Below are positions 1 to 10,372 of a stretch of 10,409 nucleotides of DNA, piece by piece (the stretch's first letter is position 1; each line of letters starts with the position of its first letter). Source of the stretch: Hyphochytrium catenoides (taxonomy: Eukaryota > Sar > Hyphochytriomycetes > Hyphochytriales > Hyphochytriaceae). A model generated the notes under the pieces. The model saw only the letters and a program-made list of their open reading frames with translations, did no database searches and was not told where the DNA came from. The stretch covers positions 1 to 10,409 of the forward strand of contig FLMG01001967.1 in assembly GCA_900088475.1 (NCBI GenBank), given 5' to 3'. Both the position numbers and the translations under genes were made by a program.

Positions 1-333
1 GTTTCAAACGCTCGTCCACTGGACCCCCTGTGTTCCCCCTTATCCGACGACCAAGATTTGGATCTCAGCAGTGAGGACCTCTCTATCAGGACCTTGGCCC
101 AAAGCAATGATTTATTGAGGATGCTGGTCCAGTTATCCAGACTGAGAAGTGCAAGGCTTCAGAAGAGGAAATATTGGAGCTCCTCAAAGCTCTGTCTGGA
201 GCTCTGTCCAGACCTCTGTCAAGAGCTGCACTTCCGGCTGTCGGGGGCTCCTCCTGAGCTCAGAGCGGCCGCCGCGACCATGATGACATCTGCGGACAGT
301 AAACATACAGAGCGGGCCATCTGCGGATGGTAA
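1..333 (+). other. Unidentified open frame at window edge, possibly a broken gene
   Basis: Plus frame 1 is open from the first base to a TAA at 331-333, about 110 codons, with no clear start inside the window. Its first part is acidic and Ser/Leu-rich (for example DQDLDLSSEDLSIRTL). From about 111 the more protein-like reading moves to frame 3, which gives an amphipathic helix-like segment (SEEEILELLKALSGALSRPL) before a TGA near 256. This change of best frame would fit a frameshifted relic of a helical protein, or exons of a real gene whose splice sites I cannot place. The end of frame 1 runs into the 31-bp tandem array, so its last 15 or so residues are repeat-derived. I recognise no family. 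Chance openness in GA/CT-rich DNA is a serious alternative. Confidence 0.2.
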
Positions 334-410
334 ACATACAGAGTGGACCATCTGCGGATGGTAAACATACAGAGCGGGCCATCTGCGGATGGTAAACATA
401 CATAGCGGGC
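287..410. repeat. 31-bp tandem repeat, four copies
   Basis: Four head-to-tail copies lie at 287-317, 318-348, 349-379 and 380-410. Each begins CATCTGCGGA and contains GTAAACATACA near its middle. Copy 1 has CA for TG after CATCTGCGGA, copy 2 has GTGGAC for GCGGGC at its end, and copy 4 has CATAG for CAGAG; otherwise the copies are identical. There are no spacers, so this is a minisatellite and not a CRISPR array. Because 31 is not a multiple of three, copies fall in successive frames and no plus frame stays open across the array, which argues against a protein repeat. The near identity suggests recent expansion by slippage or unequal exchange. Confidence 0.93.
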
Positions 411-449
411 CGGCGAGGCTGCCAGAGGTCGAGCTGAGAAGATAGAGAG

Positions 450-528
450 GGATCCAAAGAGTTTGAAGAAAGAGGCAGAGCGGGGGCTAGTAGGAAGAAG
501 GATCCAAAGAGTTTGAAGAAAGAGGCAG
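450..528 (+). repeat. 29-bp direct repeat with 50-bp period
   Basis: An identical 29-bp segment starting GGATCCAAAGAG and ending AAGAGGCAG occurs at 450-478 and 500-528. The 21 bases between the copies (479-499) make the period 50 bp. Both copies include a BamHI-type GGATCC. In one frame the unit reads as a lysine-rich stretch (DPKSLKKEA), but the 50-bp period puts the two copies in different frames, so the duplication did not preserve a reading frame. It follows 40 bp after the 31-bp array and suggests the same locally unstable DNA. Confidence 0.85.
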
Positions 529-1163
529 CAGAAGGAGGAGGAGGATGGTGAAGGAAGTATCCTAGAAGAAGAAGCAAAGGCAGTTTTGAAGGACAAGAAG
601 TAAATGGAAGAGACTGAGTCGGGCCAATGGCCATCCTTATAGAACTACTGTTGCCAAATGCGGAGCCCCTGAAAGGAGAGAAAGGAAGAAGAAGAAGGAA
701 TTTACCAATGACTTCAAGGCTGCATGCACCCACCCAGGTCAAGTATGAGTCTCCTGGCTGAGCCGTCCGTAGAGCGGAGAGGATGCTGAAGGTGAGGATC
801 CTTGGGAGCTCATAGATAGACCAGATGCCTTGATCAGTAGCTCCTTTATCTCCCTTACGAACCAAGTGACGGACCTATGCATAACATGCTGCTATCAAGA
901 TTGCATGGCATAGGGTGCCCAGGTTAGTGAATGAAGTATCATCAGGAAAAGCTTAAGTCTGATAGCGAACATGAGTGGCGGATGTACGTGCAAAAAGGCA
1001 TAGATATGCGGAGAAAGAGGAAAAGGCGCGTGTCTCCATGCTCAAGCTTCCTCAGGTGGAGAAAACCAAATAAACGCCAAAGAAATTTCTCGGTCAAAGA
1101 GTAGTAATGAGTTCTCGATAAGTGCCAGCATCGTCCAGCTCAGCTTTGACTTCTTCGATATCA
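529..1163. other. No supported gene; GA-rich, frame-broken sequence
   Basis: I see no gene here. Short plus-strand stretches look codon-like but end quickly and do not share a frame. Examples are an acidic/lysine-rich run ending in TAA at 601-603 (EEEAKAVLKDKK), a stretch at about 770-830 (EDPWELIDRPDALI) and one at about 1008-1070 (RYAEKEEKARVSMLKLPQVE). Together with the open frame at the left edge they could be remains of one decayed plus-strand gene, but I found no splice sites that join them and no recognisable domain. An AATAAA on the plus strand at 1069-1074 could be a poly(A) signal for such a gene. Confidence 0.25.
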
Positions 1164-1172
1164 TTTAATAAA
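1164..1172. terminator. Possible bidirectional poly(A) signal
   Basis: An A/T-rich patch contains AATAAA on the plus strand at 1167-1172. The overlapping minus-strand reading of 1164-1169 is ATTAAA, a common signal variant. The minus-strand site is about 185 bases beyond the ZIP transporter stop codon, a plausible 3' UTR length, and no AATAAA is present on the minus strand closer to that stop. The plus-strand site would serve a hypothetical gene to the left. This rests on motif and position only. Confidence 0.35.
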
Positions 1173-1353
1173 AATATTAGATACCACGTTTTGTTAGAAA
1201 GGGCAAGAGAAGAAGTGATAACGATTCTCTCGAAGAGGCAGCAAGAAGGAAGAAAGAGCACATGGTGGACAAGAGAAGGGGATTGGGAAGGAGAGAAAGA
1301 GAGAGAGTACTCTGTCTAATGTACGGGCCAGAACTGTCCTTTCCTTCTATCTA

Positions 1354-2493
1354 CTATGCCCAATAGCCGATGATAGCCATACATAGAGCTCCGAGGAAGA
1401 TGCACGCCAGACTGCAAGCCTGGACCATCGTTGACATCTTCGCAAACTCGTCGCTGGCTGTAAACTGGAAGGTAAGGAGCTCAATCAAGCCTGAATAAGT
1501 CAATACGCCGCCTGCAATGGCATCAAGAATGCCTTTTACCCATAAATAACCAGCAGAGGTCTCAGAGAAGTTGTTCGACACGCCGATACCAATGACCGTG
1601 CCAAGAGGAGTGGAGAGAGCGAATCCCAGAATCATCAGGTAGGTCACATGCGTAGCGTTGTCCTTGAATGACCTCACGGCTGTTGTGCCAAGAGCAATGC
1701 CCTCAAAGAACTGATGAAAGGCCAGGGCAGTGAAGAGACTGCTGAACTGCGTGCCTGAGGTTACGCCCAGGGCGACACCGATGATAACACTGTGGCAGTA
1801 GACACCAATCTCAAAGATCGTAGCAGTGACTTTCAAACGAAGGCGGCTCTTAGCAGAAGAACCGCCCACCAACTGGTGATGGCTGTGTCTTAGGCTGGGC
1901 TCCACACTTTTCCTGCCAAAGTCCGTATCCTTGATTACGGAATAGTCGCCCTCAACCACGTGCAAGCTGTTGGAGACGGTAACGCCGTCTCCAAGATTGG
2001 CGGCATCAGCCATGGGCGAGAGAGACAGGGGTGTGGAGTCTCCGTCTGACTCCAACTTGCAGATAATATTGACAAGGCAAAATTCCAGCAGCTGCTGCAG
2101 GAGGATAGTGGCAACGACAATCGCCATAGCTAGCGGATAATCAAGGCCAAGGCAGGGGTGCTCAAGGGCTTCCATTGCAGGGAGGATCATATGGATGAAA
2201 GCCGTCGCTATGACAACGCCGGTTCCAAAGCCAAAAAGACCGGTCATCACACCTTCAGAGAGGAATCTATACGATCGTTCAGCGAGGACTGGCATCATGG
2301 CACCCAAAAGAGAAAGGATGAAGATGATCACCACTGCGACCCAGTGGACACCTACGTCGTAGTCGTCTGGCCGACCTTGCGCCTGGCCGCAGAGGTCCGC
2401 GCCTCCTGCTGCCAGCTCGGCCGTGGCCTCATGGTCCTGTTCACCACCCAGCTGTCGTAGGTAATGCAGGCTTGCTTGCGTCACTGATGTCAT
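1354..2493 (-). CDS. ZIP family zinc/iron transporter (Zrt type), intronless
   Basis: This 379-residue membrane protein belongs to the ZIP (Zrt/Irt-like, SLC39) family, which moves Zn2+ or Fe2+ into the cytosol from outside or from organelles. Eight hydrophobic segments fit the family: about residues 50-72, 84-108, 120-145, 222-246, 250-273, 282-304, 316-342 and 357-378. Segment 2 has ATAFIH (H101). Segment 4 has the signature EIGVYCHSVIIG (E228, H234) and segment 5 has HQFFEG (H260, E264), the metal-site residues. A 75-residue loop between segments 3 and 4 carries a small His cluster (RHSHH, H203/H205/H206), as in family metal-binding loops. The C-terminus is GYWA, the short tail usual in this family. 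The start is ATG at 2493-2491; the same frame has a TAG at 2520-2518, so no longer uninterrupted product exists. No clear signal peptide precedes segment 1. The segment 2 region (GVVIATAFIH, then HPCLG) looks more like fungal Zrt1/2 than plant IRT proteins. Metal specificity is not visible from sequence. Confidence 0.95.
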   Translation of the reverse strand: MTSVTQASLHYLRQLGGEQDHEATAELAAGGADLCGQAQGRPDDYDVGVHWVAVVIIFILSLLGAMMPVLAERSYRFLSEGVMTGLFGFGTGVVIATAFIHMILPAMEALEHPCLGLDYPLAMAIVVATILLQQLLEFCLVNIICKLESDGDSTPLSLSPMADAANLGDGVTVSNSLHVVEGDYSVIKDTDFGRKSVEPSLRHSHHQLVGGSSAKSRLRLKVTATIFEIGVYCHSVIIGVALGVTSGTQFSSLFTALAFHQFFEGIALGTTAVRSFKDNATHVTYLMILGFALSTPLGTVIGIGVSNNFSETSAGYLWVKGILDAIAGGVLTYSGLIELLTFQFTASDEFAKMSTMVQACSLACIFLGALCMAIIGYWA

Positions 2494-3000
2494 TCTTGCT
2501 CTGCCTTGCAATCTCCTCTACCAGTTGCCGCTTCCTGGTGCGCGTGGGTCCTTCTGCTTATCGCCAGGGGAGAGAAAAGATAAGTGAAAGCGTTCGACGC
2601 TCGCATCAAAGTAGCAGTTCTCTCTCTTCTTGCCACGACTTCGCCTCACCTTGCCATCAACTAGTCGAATAAGAAGAGAAGCAGGATGGGGTCGTAGACC
2701 CACTCCACTATTCCTCTTCCGTTCCCTTCCTCGTTGCTTTGTTTGGCTCTTCCTGGTCTGCCTGGTGGGATGTCCAATCAGAACTGTCCGCAAGACTGAA
2801 CGCGCTTCAGCACTGGCTCGAATCCTGATCTCTCTCGCTGTGTCTTTCTAACTACTCTACTCACTTGGCTTCTGATCTTGAGGTTAGTAGAGGAGACAAG
2901 AGATAGCGAGAAGAGAAGAAGCCAACCGTCTAAGACAGGAGTATAACGATCGTACTGCCCCTTTCCCATTTCCTCAAGGATGAAGGATGCTGCTAGATCT
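2494..3000. other. 5' flank of the ZIP transporter gene
   Basis: This stretch lies upstream of the minus-strand ZIP gene and should hold its 5' UTR and promoter. I see no TATA-like box in a useful position on the minus strand. An acceptor-like site on the minus strand (pyrimidine-rich stretch near 2570-2580, then AAGCAG at about 2557-2552) would allow an upstream exon, but I cannot identify one. The plus strand is pyrimidine-rich to about 2870 and then switches to purine-rich at 2880-2940. A 9-bp inverted repeat, TTGGCTTCT at 2865-2873 and AGAAGCCAA at 2917-2925, brackets the switch; a match of this length can arise by chance. Confidence 0.35.
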
Positions 3001-6000
3001 TCTTCTTATGCCTGTTGATGAAAGGCCACACACCAAAGTAGACCCAGTTCCAAGAAGGAGAATGATGTTGCTTGACAAGCCCGGTAGGGCTGCGGTCCAT
3101 CATCAGAGCTTCATGCTTCAGGCATTCCCCTTCAGAGCCTAAAAAATCCTCCTAGAGCGTAGAACTAGTTGTTCACTCCGTTCAAATCCAGGGCCGCACA
3201 GGTCGAGTTACCGTGGGGAAGAAACGAGGATCTCATCTCTTCTATCCATGCTCACCCTCTTCGGCTAATGTCTGGGTCTCTCTTGTTTGTCAGACAAGGG
3301 TAAAAATGGGGATCCTCAAACGTGTCTCCTATCACTTCTCCACCTCAGACAGTCAACCCCGAGCCACTCCTGGTGACCCATAAGGATCATGAGATGACAG
3401 ATAGTTCTACCATCGCTTCACGATTGCTTCACTCTCTCCCTTTTAGCAAGCCTCTCTCTTCTACTTCTACCTCTTCCCATCAAGAGATAGAAGTATAGAT
3501 AGTATTTCAATCCCTCTGTCTCTCTCGTCTTAAGTGCGTTGATACTCACTCTTACTCAGTAGTACTAGTCTATCTCTGTTCACCATTGATATATTTGAAC
3601 GGAGAGTAGAAGCTTTTGCCTGAGGGTGCGGTCAATCTACGGTCCTTCCCCTGCCATCGCTCTGTTCCTCTGCTTTGTTTCCTGCCGGACCCTAGATCCA
3701 TCCTCTTTGGTATAGGGTTCTTCACGCTGCAGTAGTAAGACGTTGATGAGAGGGGAAGTCAGGGTAGTGCCCTCATCACCAGAACGATAGAACCCATGAC
3801 AAGAGACGTGGAGGCAGTGGTCGGAGGAAGGAAACTGGGAGAGCCCTAGAACAGAAGGGATGACGAGAGAATAAGAGACAGAGCAACAATAATAGTGCAA
3901 GGAAGAGAGACAGATGGTGAGAGAGGAAGAGACGAGAGAGGTATAACTAATGGGCGGTGAGAGAGAGGAGACCCAAGACCGAAGAGTGGTGACAATGTCC
4001 ATCACACTGACACCACCTCCTACCCCCGCTCCAAATGAAGTGGTTCTACCTTCTCCTTTTTGCCTCCTCCCGCTACCGTTTTACCCTTATGATCAGAGGT
4101 AGTAAGGGCTTAAGAATTCTACTGGCACGTGATGATGAGGAGGACCGCCACCCACCGCCGCTAGATGCTCACCGCCGTAGAAGTAGCTCTAAGCTCTAAG
4201 TCATAACTCCTGCAGGTTGCCCCTGCTCGTCGTCAACCTTCTGCGGACTTATGACGGTTGTCATCCTGGCGACTAAGGAAGGAGGACCTCGCGTTGTTGT
4301 TATTTACTCCGTGGGTTATGTTAGTGCTGTCGGTGCTGTTGGTGCTTGTGCCAAGTGATACTCTCCTTCCACACATAGATCTAAGAAAGAGGGGATAAGA
4401 AAGCGGGATGCTCTTGGAACAGGGAACAGCAACATAAAAGTGGTCGTTCTACCGGTACTAAGTATCAACGGTGGAGCCGTAGCCGTAGTGTGCTTGGTCG
4501 GTCTTCTAAACGAAGTATATAACCTCATAAACGACAGCGCGAGTTGACGCGAACGCCCGTCGTTCCGTCCACGTAGAGCCAGACTAAGAGCAAACGATTC
4601 ACCGCCCAACCCTTTGGCGGAGACAAGAAGGGAAGACCAGGAAGCGCTACTGACGCATTATTGGGTTATTGTCACGCTTATTGCCATCCTAGAAAGGACC
4701 TGGATAGGACCACTGCCCGCGGGGTGTCATTGCATAATAGCATCATGGAAAGCTATCTATCTATCATTGACGGCGGTGAGAAAGGCAATGTGGTCGCCCG
4801 CTCCTTGAAAGGAATGGGTACAAGGAGCTAATTAAGAGGTGCAGCAGATGGTGGAGGGTAGAGTGGCGTTATTATAAGATCAAAGACACTGGGAAAGGGC
4901 AGAAATTAGATAGTTCTACATGCAGCAGACGACAGACAAACGAGAGAAGAGAGAGAAGACGGAGACTCTCTCTGGAGAGAGGAAAAAACTGATGACCGAC
5001 AATTCTCTGAAAGAGGGCAAAGGTGTCATCCACCTACTTCAAGGAGCAGACATCGAAAGACAGACGAGGAGAAACGAAGAGGGAAGAAGGAAGGACATCA
5101 AATAGAAGCACGACCTTCTTTAGAGATGGAAGAGGAGCAAGGAAGAGAGAGAGCGAAACCACCTAGGAGGCACACTCTCTTATCGTTCATCAGATGAGCT
5201 TATTTTAATATATAACTTGAAGAAAATCACGGTGCTTGATTGATGCGCATGATGAGAAAGGAGGGCCGAGCATTGAAGATCATTTCATCTGCAAGCCAGA
5301 CTGCTGATAAGAGACCTCCCTCATCATCAGGCAACATGAAGACGGCGAAGGAACTCAAGTTAGACCGACGGTACTTCCTCAGTATGACCACATCATCGCT
5401 CAAAGCAGGAAACAACAGTCTCCGCACCTTGAAGTACCTTTAGAGCCGCTGCCTGCAGAGCCACGGCGACACCAGCAGAAGACATATTATACACCGAAGA
5501 CAGGGAAACGAGTGGAGAGAAAAGATGATGATTATTCGTAGTACAGTGAGAAGAGGAAAAAAAGAAGAGGCAGCAAAAGGCAACAGAACAATTATCCACC
5601 AGAGTAAGGCAACCAGACTTCTTCTCTCGTCTCCAACTCTATCAACGCGAAGAAAGGTATTATTCTTCTCACTAGCACTTGTAGATGCAGCAGTTCAGTC
5701 ACAAAGCAGCAGCAGTAGTTCACCATCATGGTCCAGGCTTAAAGTTATAACTAGAACCACGCCGCCGGCACGAGGAAGCGACAAAACAACAAAAATGCTA
5801 ATAGTTCAAGTAAAGCCTAGTTCTATACGTTGATGATGAGGATGATGGAGGGATGAGAGCACTGGCGACCGATGGAGAAGACCAACCAGAGCAATAAAAG
5901 AGATTCACAGCTGCTGCTTCTTTATTATCATTTGCTGCAGGTGACGGGCAATAGTAGTACCACTACTACGAAGACGTACTAACCAAATAAAGATGATTCC

Positions 6001-6300
6001 TGTTGGCTCCTCGCTGTGACTGCTTGCTGCTAACAAGAAAGGATGACGACGAAGGGAAAAAAAGAGATAGAGTTGTTGAGCTGCTTCAAAGTATTGACTC
6101 TTGTACACTATCCTCTTTGTACTATTCACACAGCCACCAACGGACAGCAAGCAAGATGATGATGACGCCTGATCGAGCAACAACGAAGAAAGAAAGAAGA
6201 AGGAAGATAGTAGAGACTGTCAACCGATGAAGGAGAGAGGATTGACTGACCACCAAGAGGATAAGCAAAGCGGCGTCCACCCGCTTCGTTTCTACTATGG
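3001..6300. other. Long gene-poor region with alternating purine/pyrimidine blocks
   Basis: I find no gene I can support in these 3.3 kb. Every open frame is short and low in complexity, mostly runs of Ser/Leu or Arg/Lys/Glu that follow from base composition. Pyrimidine-rich plus-strand sequence (about 3240-3560) alternates with purine-rich sequence (about 3770-3960, 4860-5160, 5500-5600, 6030-6240). A short 9-bp tandem, GTGCTGTCG, GTGCTGTTG, GTGCTTGTG, lies at about 4324-4350. From about 5230 to 6200 GAT/CAT and CAG/CTG trinucleotide clusters are frequent. No tRNA, rRNA or conserved RNA fold was recognised. A 54-codon frame at 4035-4199 is treated under findings. Confidence 0.5.
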
Positions 6301-6683
6301 AATCTCTAACAAAAAAAATTGCTTCTTCCTTCTTCTTCTATCATCATCATCATTTCTTCTCTTTTGCCTCCTCTGGATCCTGTTCCGAGGGTAGGTGTGG
6401 AATGGTCTACCCGAGCCTTGGAAACCCGAGTTCATGTTGACTTGGAGAAGGCTTTCAAGTCTCCAGTTTTCCTTGTATAGAGGCCCCAAGCAGCCAAAAG
6501 TCCCGAGTAGTTTTACTCGGGTCACCGTCAAGGGCAGAAGTCCTCCTGGATATTGGACACTTTGGTTGAATGTTACGCTATTATCGGTACTCCGAGAAAA
6601 ACTTGCTGCATACGCTCGCATTAGATTCGGCAAATCGATTTTTGGAGCAATGACATCTCTTGACACACGTTTGAAAAGTGGGC
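6301..6683. other. Upstream region of spermidine synthase with CCCGAG motifs
   Basis: This stretch holds a run of eight A at 6311-6318, a CAT trinucleotide run at about 6341-6353, and then more balanced sequence than the blocks to its left. CCCGAG occurs at 6410-6415, 6425-6430 and 6502-6507, with the reverse complement CTCGGG at 6516-6521 and CCGAG alone at 6385-6389 and 6592-6596. Frames of 97 to 123 codons are open on both strands across it, but neither resembles a known family. Its place directly before a TATA-like box suggests a promoter-proximal region of the downstream gene, which is inference. Confidence 0.35.
6502..6521. repeat. Perfect hairpin, 8-bp stem and 4-base loop
   Basis: CCCGAGTA and TACTCGGG pair perfectly around the loop GTTT. 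The stem also contains one direct and one inverted copy of the CCCGAG motif found twice more within 100 bp to the left. It lies about 160 bp upstream of the TATA-like box of the spermidine synthase gene. It could be a palindromic binding site for a dimeric regulator or an RNA hairpin if transcribed; its function is unknown. Confidence 0.8.
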
Positions 6684-6691
6684 TATAATAA
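6684..6691 (+). promoter_or_regulatory. TATA-like box upstream of spermidine synthase
   Basis: TATAATAA stands alone in a mixed-composition stretch. If it works as a TATA box, transcription would start near 6710-6720. That would leave a leader of about 310-320 bases before the ATG at 7030, or put the first in-frame ATG at 6739 just downstream of the start site. This is motif evidence only. Confidence 0.3.
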
Positions 6692-6738
6692 ACCCATAGG
6701 CTTTAGTCTATGCGAAAGGATTGCCACCGCCTAAAGCT

Positions 6739-7029
6739 ATGTCATACAGCGTCCATGAGGAAAGGGCTGGATGTGGCGTTTTAATATGTTACCTTTCATG
6801 CCATAATCTTGAGGCCACACCTCAGACCATCCGTCCGCGTCTTTCTGAAGTTCAAATCTTTCTGCAGATGCATTGCAATCTATGGAGATCTGTGGCTGAT
6901 AGAGATCGCTGGCAACAACCTTTGGTCTCCCGGGTCTTCTGCTTCCTCCTTAACACCTCCTCGGCCCTCCTAGACACCCGCCGTTTCGCTAATCTATATT
7001 CCCGTTCTACCTCTTGTCTACCTCTCAAC
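6739..7029 (+). other. In-frame open leader before spermidine synthase
   Basis: The spermidine synthase frame is open upstream of its ATG at 7030, with in-frame ATGs at 6868 and 6739 and no stop between; openness begins by 6721. Starting at 6739 would add 97 residues and starting at 6868 would add 54. The leader from 6868 contains a hydrophobic run (VFCFLL) followed by an Arg/Ser-rich stretch (RRFANLYSRSTSC), which vaguely resembles an organelle-targeting peptide. The TTTCTGCAG at 6859-6867, directly before the ATG at 6868, looks like a 3' splice site, so a 5' UTR intron could end there. The likelier reading is a 5' UTR, because the ATG at 7030 gives the usual family length. Confidence 0.35.
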
Positions 7030-9443
<2,414 letters not shown>

Positions 9444-9472
9444 ATGCGTGCTTCAGCAAATAACCTAGTAAT

Positions 9473-9478
9473 AATAAA
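9473..9478 (+). terminator. Poly(A) signal of spermidine synthase
   Basis: A canonical AATAAA begins 30 bases after the TAA stop, inside an A/T-rich stretch. The short 3' UTR it implies leaves about 235 bases before the opposing signal of the convergent minus-strand gene; I see no gene in that gap, which is CT-rich. Confidence 0.6.
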
Positions 9479-9713
9479 GGGCTAAAAGTAAAACGTAGTG
9501 CCTGTAAGAGGCAGAGTCTGTTGGCCACCTGGCTGCCTCTGGCGACTTTTTGCTCTCCACTTCTCTCTTTCAGTCTCTTTCTTCTCTCACGTTTGCTCCT
9601 GCAATCGATGACGATGCTTTACGGCAGCGAAGGTACTAGGAAACCTGATACGCCTTGCTTTTAGCTTGCCTGAAGACGCGTCATCTGTTCAGCGATCTCC
9701 TCTCACGCTTACA

Positions 9714-9719
9714 TTTATT
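9714..9719 (-). terminator. Poly(A) signal of the right-edge minus-strand gene
   Basis: The plus-strand TTTATT reads AATAAA on the minus strand, about 135 bases past the stop codon at 9856-9854. It is the nearest exact AATAAA downstream of that gene. An AATTAAA closer to the stop (about 9840-9846) is a weaker alternative. Confidence 0.45.
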
Positions 9720-9853
9720 AGAAGGCGCTTGACTTATGGCGACACGTTTGCATTCTCGCCTTTCACCCCAGCTCCATGCTGGCGGAACGGCAGAGCGAAA
9801 GAGAGACCAGAAAAGAAGAGAGAGCAAGAGAGAGAGAGATTTAATTGATAGAG

Positions 9854-10274
9854 CTAGAGCTTTTGGTTATCGCTGAAGTGGAGGCGAATCTTTGTTGAGT
9901 AGCCCGTCACCACTTCTTTCACGAAGTTAATGTCCTCATCCAGCTGAGGTATGTCCTGCAAGTAAAGGGAGAAAGGAAACAATCAGTACCGTTTAAACGG
10001 GAGAGAAGACGGAGCAATTTGTAGATAGTGAGAACCATGTGGGAAGGAGCGAGAGAGAGACAAAGAGAGAAATTGTGGAGAGCGGAGAGCAAAAGAGGAG
10101 CGCAAGAATAGAGGGAGAAGAGGAGAAAGAAAAATAGCCGAAGAAGGTTCATAAGGAGCATGGCATCAGGAGACAGAGGAGCCAGTGAGGCGTCACCACC
10201 TCCAGCTGCTTATTGAGCTCCTTCATGAGTTCATCGAGAGATACAACGGAATGTACAATCCGCTGGATTAGAGC
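9854..10274 (-). CDS. Last two exons of an unidentified minus-strand gene (partial)
   Basis: Two exons read leftward: 10274-10200 (25 codons) and 9955-9854 (33 codons plus TAG). The 244-base intron between them has GT-AG ends (donor GTGGTG, acceptor TTGCAG) and phase 0. The acceptor before the first exon is CTGTAG, with pyrimidine-rich minus-strand sequence beyond it to the window edge, so at least one earlier exon lies outside. The joined 58-residue C-terminus is an amphipathic, coiled-coil-like helix (SLDELMKELNKQLEDIPQLD) followed by a charged stretch (INFVKEVVTGYSTKIRLHFS). The codon-like, helical, well-bounded sequence contrasts with the low-complexity intron, which supports real exons. 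I do not recognise the family; a small coiled-coil subunit of a larger complex is possible but unproven. The gene converges on spermidine synthase. Confidence 0.65.
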
Positions 10275-10372
10275 CTACAGGGGACGCGAATATTGTTCAA
10301 AAGGGGGAAGATAAAGATTGAGAACATGTGATGAGAAAGGAAGGGAACTGACTAAAGGGAGGCAATATGTGT

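Noticed and set aside
287-410. CRISPR array
   Set aside because: The 31-bp copies abut directly with no spacers, and the window is eukaryotic.
260-865. Minus-strand frame of about 200 codons
   Set aside because: It is open because the plus strand is GA-rich. It crosses the tandem array and the 50-bp repeat and gives Ser/Leu/Phe-rich low-complexity protein with no domain.
2494-2511. Longer ZIP start at a TTG codon (2511)
   Set aside because: TTG initiation is not expected in a nuclear gene, and an ATG lies six codons downstream at 2493; a TAG lies just upstream at 2520-2518.
2518-2793. 91-codon minus-strand frame in phase with the ZIP gene
   Set aside because: It begins at TTG, ends in TAG before the ZIP ATG, is Arg/Lys-rich and has no family resemblance. 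It is most likely 5' flank or UTR.
3150-3200. tRNA-like GTTCAAATCC sequence
   Set aside because: The sequence resembles a B box, but the flanking bases do not form a T-arm stem, and no acceptor or anticodon stems are seen.
3306-3383. 25-codon frame starting AAAAATGG
   Set aside because: The start context is good, but the frame is too short and there is no supporting splice site or conservation.
3637-4005. 122-codon minus-strand frame
   Set aside because: It is Ser/Leu/Tyr-rich protein from a purine-rich plus strand, with no domain and no sensible gene structure.
5240-6230. Several 60-100 codon frames on both strands
   Set aside because: They overlap each other, consist mainly of Ser, Lys and Arg runs from GAT/CAG-rich sequence, and match no family I know.
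6295-6688. Overlapping frames of 123 (minus) and 97 (plus) codons
   Set aside because: Neither resembles a known protein and both cross the hairpin and CCCGAG motifs. The minus frame ends in an Arg/Asp low-complexity run from the trinucleotide tract.
9919-10161. 80-codon minus-strand frame with a leucine-rich start
   Set aside because: It lies mostly in the intron of the right-edge gene and reads the last exon in a different frame. The spliced frame ending at 9854 is better supported.
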